Of a stretch of 62,195 bases of DNA, positions 24,286 to 31,563 are shown piece after piece. Location of the stretch: NCBI GenBank assembly GCA_033795365.1, contig JARYGU010000027.1:1-62195 (forward strand). Reading direction: 5' to 3'. The translations under genes and the position numbers were made by a program. Below the pieces are notes generated by a model. The model saw only the letters and a program-made list of their open reading frames with translations. It made no database searches and had not been told where the DNA came from. This stretch comes from JARYGU01 sp033795365. Its GTDB lineage: Bacteria; Pseudomonadota; Alphaproteobacteria; Rhizobiales; Rhizobiaceae. Numbering within the stretch: the stretch's first letter is position 1; each line of letters opens with the position of its first letter.

Positions 24286-25395
24286 ATGATATTCGACCTC
24301 GAGCTTAGCAAAGTCGGCAAGGTCTATGACAATGGCACCCCTGCCGTCATCGATTTCAATCTCGCCGTCATGAAGGGCGAGTTCATCGCCTTCCTCGGAC
24401 CGTCCGGCTGCGGCAAGACGACGACATTGCGCATGATCGCAGGCTTCGAAAGCATCTCTTCCGGCGACATGATGATAAGGGGCGTCCGCATGAACGACGT
24501 GCGACCCGAAAACCGTCCGACATCGATGATCTTCCAGAACTATGCCCTGTTCCCGCACATGACGGTGCGCCGGAACGTCGGCTATGGCCTGGAGGTCAAG
24601 GGGCTCGCCAAGGCGGAACGCGACGCCAAGGTCGACAGGATCCTGGCGACGCTTGGCCTGGAGGACATCGCCGAGCGCAAGCCGGACAAGCTTTCCGGAG
24701 GCCAGCGCCAGCGCATCGCGCTTGCACGCGGGCTCGTGGTTGAGCCGGACATCCTGCTTCTCGACGAGCCGCTCGGCGCTCTCGACGCAAATCTCAGAAA
24801 GGCGATCCAGAACGAGCTCAAGCTGCTGCAGAAGACGCTCGGCGTCACCTTCGTCTTCGTTACCCATGCCCAGTCGGAGGCGCTCGCACTCTCCGACCGG
24901 ATCGTAGTGATGAACCAGGGCCGCGTCGAGCAGATCAGTCAGTCGCACCAGCTCTATACGCGCCCCAACACGCCTTTCGTGGCGCAGTTCATCGGACGCA
25001 ATACGATTTTCGAAGGCGAGATGCTCGACATGGAGGGCGAGACCGCAGTCGTTTCCACGCCGGTCGGCAAGCTGTCCGGAAAGGCGAATGGCGCAATCTC
25101 GGGCAAAGGAAAAGCCAGCCTCGTCGTTCCGGCGGAAGCGATCGAGGTACACAAGGCGGAAGAGGCGACGCGGCAGCGTATCTCTCGCGAGGGTATCGGC
25201 AATCTCGTCGATGCCCGCATCGAGCGTTTCGATGTCGTCGGCCATATCTCGCACCTCACGGCGAGCCTTCCCGACGGGCGCTCGGTATCGCTCGAGGCGC
25301 ATGTCGACAAATACAGGCCAGGCGCCTTCCCGGTCGGTTCCGGGGTGCTGCTTTCGTGGAACCCGGCGGAGGCAACGGTCATTCCCGCTCACTGA
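24286..25395 (+). CDS. ABC importer ATP-binding protein, PotA-like (importer 2, second ATPase)
   Basis: A 369-residue ATPase with Walker A GPSGCGKTT, signature LSGGQRQR, LLLDEPLGALDANL, the H-loop in FVTHAQSEAL and a TOBE-like C-terminus. No permease lies next to it; the only permease pair in this cluster already follows another ATPase gene at 18414. It may be an alternative motor for that pair or serve permeases elsewhere. ATG 24286 has GGAGAG upstream; the RIME-like element lies before it. Confidence 0.9.
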   Translation: MIFDLELSKVGKVYDNGTPAVIDFNLAVMKGEFIAFLGPSGCGKTTTLRMIAGFESISSGDMMIRGVRMNDVRPENRPTSMIFQNYALFPHMTVRRNVGYGLEVKGLAKAERDAKVDRILATLGLEDIAERKPDKLSGGQRQRIALARGLVVEPDILLLDEPLGALDANLRKAIQNELKLLQKTLGVTFVFVTHAQSEALALSDRIVVMNQGRVEQISQSHQLYTRPNTPFVAQFIGRNTIFEGEMLDMEGETAVVSTPVGKLSGKANGAISGKGKASLVVPAEAIEVHKAEEATRQRISREGIGNLVDARIERFDVVGHISHLTASLPDGRSVSLEAHVDKYRPGAFPVGSGVLLSWNPAEATVIPAH

Positions 25396-25432
25396 ACGAT
25401 AATTCCAGAAGAAACCACAAGGAGACTATCCC

Positions 25433-26314
25433 ATGGCGAAGGAAATCTTTTGCAGTTTCGGCATCGATGTCGATGCCGTTGCCGGCTGGCTCGGATCCTA
25501 CGGTGGCGAAGACTCGCCCGACGATATCTCGCGCGGGCTGTTCGCCGGCGAAGTCGGCAGCCCTCGTCTGCTGAAGCTCTTCGAGCGCTTCGGCATCAAG
25601 ACGACCTGGTTCATTCCCGGCCACTCGATCGAGACCTTCCCCGAGCAGATGCAAGCCGTGGCGGATGCGGGTCATGAGATCGGTATCCACGGCTATAGCC
25701 ATGAGAACCCGATCGCGATGACGCGCGAGCAGGAGACGGAAGTGCTCGACAAGTGCATCGAGCTCGTTACCAAGCTTTCCGGCAAGCGTCCGACCGGCTA
25801 CGTCGCCCCCTGGTGGGAATTCTCCAATGTCACGAACGAGCTGCTGCTCGAACGCGGCATCAAGTACGACCACTCGCTGATGCACAACGATTTCACGCCC
25901 TATTATGTGCGCGTCGGCGACAGCTGGACCAAGATCGATTATTCGAAGAAGCCGTCGGACTGGATGATACCGCTGAAGCGCGGGCAGGAAACGGATCTCA
26001 TCGAAATCCCGGCTTCCTGGTACCTCGACGACCTGCCGCCGATGATGTTCATCAAGAAGTCGCCGAACAGTCACGGCTTCGTCAATCCGCACGACATAGA
26101 GCAGATGTGGCGTGACCAGTTCGACTGGGTGTATCGCGAGATGGACTATGCGGTCTTTCCGATCACCATTCATCCCGATGTCGCCGGACGGCCGCAGGTG
26201 CTGATGATGCTGGAGCGCCTCTATGCTCATATGATCAAGCATCCCGGCGTGAAATTCGTTACCATGAACGAGATCGCGGATGACTTCGCGAAGCGCTTTC
26301 CGCGCAAGACGTAA
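25433..26314 (+). CDS. polysaccharide-deacetylase-fold hydrolase, cyclic imidase/PuuE/HpPgdA type
   Basis: A 293-residue NodB-fold metal hydrolase. The metal/catalytic set is visible: D12 and D14 in GIDVDA, H86 and H90 in IGIHGYSHENP, and RPTGYVAPWWEF and ITIHPDVAGRP downstream. In length and motifs it belongs to the branch with cyclic imidase, PuuE-type allantoinase and Helicobacter PgdA rather than chitin deacetylases. No signal peptide, so it is cytoplasmic, which favours a small-molecule ring-opening role. Neighbouring CobW and amidase genes support imide hydrolysis to a half-amide. A peptidoglycan role is less likely. Confidence 0.82.
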   Translation: MAKEIFCSFGIDVDAVAGWLGSYGGEDSPDDISRGLFAGEVGSPRLLKLFERFGIKTTWFIPGHSIETFPEQMQAVADAGHEIGIHGYSHENPIAMTREQETEVLDKCIELVTKLSGKRPTGYVAPWWEFSNVTNELLLERGIKYDHSLMHNDFTPYYVRVGDSWTKIDYSKKPSDWMIPLKRGQETDLIEIPASWYLDDLPPMMFIKKSPNSHGFVNPHDIEQMWRDQFDWVYREMDYAVFPITIHPDVAGRPQVLMMLERLYAHMIKHPGVKFVTMNEIADDFAKRFPRKT

Positions 26315-26327
26315 CGATCGCAATGAA

Positions 26328-26348
26328 GGGGGCGGGTCAGCCGCCCCC
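26328..26348. other. intra-operon GC hairpin between the imidase-type and Cys-rich genes
   Basis: GGGGGCGG-GTCAG-CCGCCCCC forms a perfect 8-bp stem immediately after the hydrolase gene. There is no T-run, so it is more likely an mRNA-processing/stability element or weak attenuator than a full terminator. Confidence 0.45.
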
Positions 26349-26365
26349 TAGGACGAGGAAGTGCC

Positions 26366-26698
26366 ATGTGCTCGCTTTGCGGCGTGCTCGGAGGAAACGA
26401 ACACTGGGCCGATGCCGTGGCGCGGCCTGGCGTCTATACGCGCAACCTGGAACCGATCGATCGCCGCCGCGAACGCGCCAACCGCGTCCGTGTCGCCAAC
26501 CGTGTGCTGGCTTTCTACGGCCTTCAGCTTTCCGACTGGCAGGGCGCTTCCTTCGTGCTTTCCACCCGGACGGGAAAAAGCGAGATCATCGAGGATCTCG
26601 GTCATCTATGGCCGGCCGCCGAGCGGCTTTGCGGGCGCCCCTGCGACCCGCTGAACCCTGAAATCGTCACGCGGATGGAGGCGGAGCGCTGTGAGTGA
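26366..26698 (+). CDS. small Cys-rich conserved-looking protein of unknown function
   Basis: A 110-residue protein I do not recognise. It begins MCSLCGVLGGNEHW, with a CxxC pair and a nearby His, and ends with CGRPCDPLNPE and a final Cys, so metal binding is plausible. It is soluble, with no signal or membrane segment. GAGG precedes ATG 26366. It overlaps the CobW GTPase gene by 8 bp and follows the imidase-type gene, so it may help load metal into that hydrolase. This is inference from context. Confidence 0.65.
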   Translation: MCSLCGVLGGNEHWADAVARPGVYTRNLEPIDRRRERANRVRVANRVLAFYGLQLSDWQGASFVLSTRTGKSEIIEDLGHLWPAAERLCGRPCDPLNPEIVTRMEAERCE

Positions 26699-27752
26699 CT
26701 TTCCTGCCTTCACACCCGTCAACTTGCTGACCGGCTTTCTCGGTTCCGGCAAGACGACGCTGCTCAAGCGAATGCTCTGCGATCCGGCGCTTGCCGACAC
26801 GGCGGTCCTCATCAACGAATTCGGCGAGATCGGGCTCGATCATCATCTCGTCGAGCGCATAGACGAAACCATGGTGCTGCTGCAGTCGGGTTGTCTCTGC
26901 TGCACCGTGCGCGGCGAACTCGTCGATGCCATCCGCGACCTCCATTCCCGACGCGAAAAAGGAGCCGTGCCGCCCTTCCGGCGGCTGGTGATCGAGAGCA
27001 CGGGGCTTGCGGATCCCTTTCCGGTGCTTTCCACGCTGAAAGCCGATCCGGTGCTTCGTCACCATTTCCGCGCGGGCAATGTGATCACCGCCGTCGACGC
27101 GGTGAACGGTCTGCGCCAGCTCGACACTTATATCGAATCGAACCGGCAGGCGGCGATCGCGGACCGGCTGGTCGTCACCAAGACCGATCTCGCGGGCGGG
27201 GACGCACTGAGCCTGCTTGCCCGACGGCTGCGGCAGATCAATCCGGACGCGGAGATGGCAATTGCGGCGGACGCGGAATTGCACGTCGCCGGGCTTCTGG
27301 ACGAAGCGACCACGACGCGCGGCGGACTGATACAGTCGCAAAGCGGGTTTTATTGCGAAACGCCGGTCGTGCTTTCGACGGCGGAGGGGGAGGCGCACCA
27401 GGCCGCCGTCAGCTCTTTCGTCATGACGGTGGACGGTGCCATCGACTGGACCTCCTTCGGCATATGGCTCACCATGCTTCTCAACCGGCACGGCGAGCGC
27501 GTGCTGCGGGTCAAGGGCATCCTCAATCTCGAAGGCGAGGAGCGTCCGGTCGCCATTCACGGGGTGCAGCATCTCGTTCACCCGCCGGTGCACATGAATG
27601 CCTGGCCGACAGCGGACAGGCATTCGCAAATCGTCTTTATTGTTGACGGGCTCGATGCCACGTTGTTGAAGCGATCCTTCGAGGCCTTCACCGGACGCGC
27701 AAGAGCGCCTGCCCGCGAAGAGAAGGTTTTATCCGCTCAGGCCGCGTCATAG
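26691..27752 (+). CDS. CobW/COG0523-family metallochaperone GTPase
   Basis: A 353-residue GTPase. Walker A GFLGSGKTT is at residues 15-23, the metal-binding CxCC is C68/C70/C71 in SGCLCCTVR, Walker B-like ESTGLADP and the guanine-specific TKTDL follow, and a C-terminal CobW_C domain ends the chain. Family members deliver Zn, Co or Fe to target enzymes using GTP. The obvious client here is the metal-dependent imidase-type hydrolase upstream. GTG at 26691 overlaps the small Cys-rich gene. Confidence 0.9.
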   Translation: MSDFPAFTPVNLLTGFLGSGKTTLLKRMLCDPALADTAVLINEFGEIGLDHHLVERIDETMVLLQSGCLCCTVRGELVDAIRDLHSRREKGAVPPFRRLVIESTGLADPFPVLSTLKADPVLRHHFRAGNVITAVDAVNGLRQLDTYIESNRQAAIADRLVVTKTDLAGGDALSLLARRLRQINPDAEMAIAADAELHVAGLLDEATTTRGGLIQSQSGFYCETPVVLSTAEGEAHQAAVSSFVMTVDGAIDWTSFGIWLTMLLNRHGERVLRVKGILNLEGEERPVAIHGVQHLVHPPVHMNAWPTADRHSQIVFIVDGLDATLLKRSFEAFTGRARAPAREEKVLSAQAAS

Positions 27753-27767
27753 GTAATCCGTCCGTCG

Positions 27768-28988
27768 ATGAACAAGCACCAACCTGCACCGCGAAACCCT
27801 GCTGCTCCTGCGATCCACACCGCCGGGCGCCCGAAATTGCGCGTGCTTGGAACCGCTATCTCGCTTCTGGAGGAGTTGCGGGTCAAGGCCGCGGAGGATC
27901 TCGGGATCGAAGTCCAGTTCGACAACAACGATTTCCTGACGACGCAGCACAAGGCGGCACAGGAGCCGGACAGCTATGATATCTACGACCAGTGCTTCCA
28001 CAATCTCGATATCGTTTGGTACTGGCGGGCGGTGCAGCCGATCAATATCGAGCGCATCCCGCTTTGGGGCGAGATCAACGACCTGACGAAGACCGGCCAT
28101 CTCGGACCCAATGCGCGGCTGGGGCAGGGGGATGCCCCGGTCAAGAAACTCTTCGTACAGCCCAATCTGGAGCTCGGCGACAGCCCGTCGCGTTTCGTCT
28201 CGATGCTGCCGACGAGCCACAATTTCGATAGTTTTGCCTATCGCACCGATCGCCTCGGCCCGACATCGCAGATGAATTCCTGGGGGGCCCTTCTCGACGA
28301 GGCGTGGGCGGGTCGTGCCGCACTTGTCGACGAGCCGGCGATCGGCATCTTCGACGCGGCGCTGGCTGCGCAAGCGCAAGGGCTGATGAGCTTCCGCAAT
28401 ATCGGCAACATGTCTGTGGACGAGATCGACGAACTCATCGGCATTCTCGAGGAAAAGAAGAAATCGGGCTTCTTCCGCGCTTTCTGGCGTACCGCCGAGG
28501 ATGCGGCCGGCCTGATGATCCGCAACGAGACGGATATCCAGAGCATGTGGTCGACCGGGATCAATATCCTGAACGGGCAGGGCATTCCTGTCGAGCAGGC
28601 GGTGCCGAGCGAGGGATATCGCGCCTGGCATGGCGGGCTATGCCTCGCTCGCGGCCTTAGTGGGCGAATGCTGGACGTCGCCTATGAATATCTCAACTGG
28701 TGGATTTCCGGCTGGCCGGGTGCAGTGGTTGCCCGGCAGGGATATTATATTTCGACGCCGGAACGCTCGCGTGCCTTCATGACTCCGGCGGAGTGGGACT
28801 ATTGGTATGAAGGATTGCCTGCGGCCGAGGACCTGCCCGGTCCTGACGGCTCTATCCGCATCAGGGCCGGATCGGTCAGAAGCGGAGGCTCCTATTGGCA
28901 ACGGGCCAACTGCATTGCCGTCTGGAACACGACGATGGACGAGCACAATTATCTCGTCCGGCGCTGGATGCAACTGGTGGGACGATAG
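27768..28988 (+). CDS. PotD-like solute-binding protein lacking a signal peptide
   Basis: A 406-residue relative of the two Tat-exported binding proteins in this window, closest in motif pattern to that of importer 1 (QGYYIS, FMTPAEWDYWYEG, TMDEHNYLVRRW). The binding domain is complete from about residue 23, but the N-terminus (MNKHQPAPRNPAAPA...) is polar and has no signal peptide or lipobox. The stop of cobW is in the same frame 15 bp upstream, so no longer start exists. No permease is adjacent. It may be a cytoplasmic sensor or carrier, or a decayed importer part. Confidence 0.8.
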   Translation: MNKHQPAPRNPAAPAIHTAGRPKLRVLGTAISLLEELRVKAAEDLGIEVQFDNNDFLTTQHKAAQEPDSYDIYDQCFHNLDIVWYWRAVQPINIERIPLWGEINDLTKTGHLGPNARLGQGDAPVKKLFVQPNLELGDSPSRFVSMLPTSHNFDSFAYRTDRLGPTSQMNSWGALLDEAWAGRAALVDEPAIGIFDAALAAQAQGLMSFRNIGNMSVDEIDELIGILEEKKKSGFFRAFWRTAEDAAGLMIRNETDIQSMWSTGINILNGQGIPVEQAVPSEGYRAWHGGLCLARGLSGRMLDVAYEYLNWWISGWPGAVVARQGYYISTPERSRAFMTPAEWDYWYEGLPAAEDLPGPDGSIRIRAGSVRSGGSYWQRANCIAVWNTTMDEHNYLVRRWMQLVGR

Positions 28989-29003
28989 CTAGGAAAAACG
29001 TAG

Positions 29004-30371
29004 ATGACGCATCCGAATGCCGGCAAGACGATCGCGCAGCTTGCATCGCTGATACAGTCCGGTTCGCTCGATCCGGTGACGCTTGCCGAAGAGACGCTCG
29101 ACGCCATACGGTCTCATGGGGATCAGGCGATATTCACGAGACTTCTGCCCGAGCGCGCGCTCGCGGAGGCGCAGGCATCGTCCGTTCGGATCCGTCAGGG
29201 TCGATCGCTCGGCATGCTGGACGGAATACCGATTGCCTGGAAGGATCTGTTCGACATCGAGGGGCTCGCGACGACGGCAGGCTCCGTCGTCCTCGCGGCA
29301 GCGGAATTCGCCGAGCAGGATGCGGCGGTGGTCGAGGCCCTGTCGGGCGCAGGCATGGTCAGCGTCGGACGGGTCAATATGAGCGAGTTCGCCTTTTCGG
29401 GGCTCGGCATAAACCCGCATTACGGCACGCCGGGAAATCCTGCCTCCTCGGATGTCGCTCGCCTGCCCGGCGGGTCGTCGTCCGGCTCCGCCGTTGCCGT
29501 CGCAGCCGGCCTCGTGCCGGTGTCCATCGGTACGGACACGGGCGGCTCGGTCCGTATACCGGCCGCCTTCAACGGTATCGTCGGCTACAAGGCGACGCGC
29601 GGGCGATATTCGATGCGCGGCGTTTTTCCACTGGCAAAGAGCCTCGATTCCCTCGGTCCGCTCTGCCGTACGGTTCAGGATGCGGTCTGGGTCGATGCCG
29701 CGATGCGCGGACTGTCGGCGCCCGTCATCCGCCGGGGGGCCGTCGGCGGTCTCCGCCTTGTCGTGCCGGAAACGGTTATGTTCGATGGTGCGGAAGAAGG
29801 GGTCGTCGCAGCCTTCGAGGCCGCTTTGGAGCGCCTGCGGGATGCGGGTGCGCAGATTCGTCGCCAGCCATTTCCGATCTTTTCCGAGATTTTCGACCTT
29901 ATGGCCAGGCACGGCCCGCTTGTGACGGCGGAGGCCTTTGCTCTGCATCATCAGCGCCTTGCCGGGCCTGAGGCTGCCGCAATGGATCCGCGTGTCGTCG
30001 CCCGTACAAGGCTCGGGGAGAAAACCGGTCTCGTCGACTATATCGAGACCCTCTCCGCCCGCGAACGGTTGATCGCGGAAATGCGCGAAGCCATCGCCAG
30101 CGACGAGTTTCTCGCCTCTCCGACGCTTCCGCATGTCGCGCCGCCGACGGAACCGCTTCTTGCCGACGACGATCTCTTCGTGAAGATCAACGGAAAGACG
30201 TTGCGCAATACGCTGATCGGCAATTTCCTGGATTGGTGCGGCGTTTCGATGCCCTGCGGGACAGGTGACGCCGGGATGCCGGTGGGGCTGTTGCTTTCGG
30301 CTCTGCCCCATGACGACGACAGGCTTCTTTCGGCAGCCCTGGCGGTCGAAGATACGGTTCGCGCTTTCTGA
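29004..30371 (+). CDS. amidase-signature family amidase
   Basis: A 455-residue GatA-like amidase. The Ser-cisSer-Lys triad is visible: K80 in PIAWKDLFDIEG, the cis-Ser in LPGGSSSGSA (about 159), and the nucleophile in TDTGGSVRIPAAF (about S182). Such enzymes hydrolyse linear amides to acids plus ammonia. Next to a cyclic-imidase-type enzyme it could act as the half-amidase that finishes imide breakdown. AGGA lies upstream of ATG 29004. Last gene of the accessory block. Confidence 0.88.
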   Translation: MTHPNAGKTIAQLASLIQSGSLDPVTLAEETLDAIRSHGDQAIFTRLLPERALAEAQASSVRIRQGRSLGMLDGIPIAWKDLFDIEGLATTAGSVVLAAAEFAEQDAAVVEALSGAGMVSVGRVNMSEFAFSGLGINPHYGTPGNPASSDVARLPGGSSSGSAVAVAAGLVPVSIGTDTGGSVRIPAAFNGIVGYKATRGRYSMRGVFPLAKSLDSLGPLCRTVQDAVWVDAAMRGLSAPVIRRGAVGGLRLVVPETVMFDGAEEGVVAAFEAALERLRDAGAQIRRQPFPIFSEIFDLMARHGPLVTAEAFALHHQRLAGPEAAAMDPRVVARTRLGEKTGLVDYIETLSARERLIAEMREAIASDEFLASPTLPHVAPPTEPLLADDDLFVKINGKTLRNTLIGNFLDWCGVSMPCGTGDAGMPVGLLLSALPHDDDRLLSAALAVEDTVRAF

Positions 30372-30611
30372 TTTTGCATGGAGCCGGAGGGCTGGCGATC
30401 TCTCGGCCGGCTGACCATTATCGGAAGCGTGCAAGCCTCTGCTTCCGTCCTTGAAGCTGAATAGATTGCGTTTATGAGGTCCGGCATTTCGCATCCGCGA
30501 ATAACACTGGAAAATTACGCTGCATGCCTTTATCAATTTCAACAGGGTGGCGTCCGGCCGGTCCTGTCGAGAGGCAGGGCTTCGGTCGGTACATGTGGGA
30601 TAGCGAGTGTG

Positions 30612-31484
30612 ATGATCAGCAGTGTCGGCATCATTGGGGCGGGTCAGATGGGATGCGGCATCGCGCATGTCTCGGCCGTTGCGGGCTATAAGGTCCAGAT
30701 CTACGATCTCTCGGCCGAACGCATCGAGGCCGGTCTCGCAACCATCAACGGCAATCTCGCTCGCCAGGTGTCCTCCGGCAAGATGACGGATGAGGACCGC
30801 AAGAAGGCGCTGTCTCTCATCAAGGGCTCGACCGATCTCAACGATCTTTCTCCGGCAGACCTCGTGATCGAGGCGGCAACCGAAGACGAGACGGTAAAAC
30901 GCAAGATCTACGGCCAGATCTGTTCGGTTTTGAAACCCGAAGCCATTCTCGCCACGAACACGTCTTCCCTCTCGATCACGCGTCTCGCATCCGCGACGGA
31001 CCGGCCCGAACGTTTCATGGGCATCCATTTCATGAATCCGGTGCCGGTGATGAAATTGGTGGAGCTCGTACGCGGTATCGCCACGGAGGAAGAGACCTTC
31101 GCTGCGGCGAAGCAGTTCGTGGGAACGCTCGACAAGACCGTTACCGTTGCCGAGGACTTTCCGGCCTTCATCGTCAATCGCATCCTTCTGCCGATGATCA
31201 ACGAGGCGATCTATACGCTCTACGAAGGCGTCGGGTCGGTCGAGGCGATCGATACCGCGATGCGGCTCGGCGCCAACCATCCGATGGGTCCGCTGCAGCT
31301 TGCGGATTTCATCGGCCTCGATACCTGCCTGTCGATCATGCAGGTGCTGCATGATGGCCTGGCGGATTCGAAATACCGCCCTTGTCCGCTGCTGGTTAAA
31401 TATGTCGAGGCCGGCTGGCTCGGCAGGAAATCCGGCCGCGGTTTCTATGATTACCGCGGCGATGTCCCAATTCCGACGCGCTGA
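30612..31484 (+). CDS. hbdA: 3-hydroxybutyryl-CoA dehydrogenase
   Basis: A 290-residue NAD-dependent 3-hydroxyacyl-CoA dehydrogenase. It begins VGIIGAGQMGCGIAH (Rossmann loop), has ATNTSSLSIT, the GIHFMNPVPVMKLVE catalytic His region, NRILLPMINEAI, and ends GRKSGRGFYDY. It oxidises 3-hydroxybutyryl-CoA to acetoacetyl-CoA in butyrate/PHB and fatty-acid metabolism. Commonly adjacent to etfA in rhizobia; here the accessory block lies between them. ATG 30612 matches family starts; the open frame to 30474 is not coding. Confidence 0.92.
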   Translation: MISSVGIIGAGQMGCGIAHVSAVAGYKVQIYDLSAERIEAGLATINGNLARQVSSGKMTDEDRKKALSLIKGSTDLNDLSPADLVIEAATEDETVKRKIYGQICSVLKPEAILATNTSSLSITRLASATDRPERFMGIHFMNPVPVMKLVELVRGIATEEETFAAAKQFVGTLDKTVTVAEDFPAFIVNRILLPMINEAIYTLYEGVGSVEAIDTAMRLGANHPMGPLQLADFIGLDTCLSIMQVLHDGLADSKYRPCPLLVKYVEAGWLGRKSGRGFYDYRGDVPIPTR

Positions 31485-31563
31485 GCAGGGTTCCGGCTCC
31501 TTTAAGCTCTTTTGAATGAGTTCGCCTTATTTTCGCTGCGGCGAGAATTTTCGGGGCGGACAT

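Noticed and set aside
23038..25392. 784-residue open frame on the minus strand
   Set aside because: Antisense to the importer-2 binding protein and ATPase, low-complexity His/Arg/Asp-rich, no motif or ribosome site.
5264..30371. Genomic island with tRNA attachment sites, integrase or IS ends
   Set aside because: I looked for tRNA genes, direct terminal repeats and transposase-like frames near both edges and found none.
30372..30611. Small gene or RNA between the amidase gene and hbdA
   Set aside because: The 240-bp gap has an open frame in phase with hbdA but no ribosome site or family-like residues; a weak AGCCGG/CCGGCT stem near 30385 is not enough to call a terminator.
28989..31352. 787-residue open frame on the minus strand
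   Set aside because: Antisense to the amidase and hbdA, both unambiguous genes on the plus strand.
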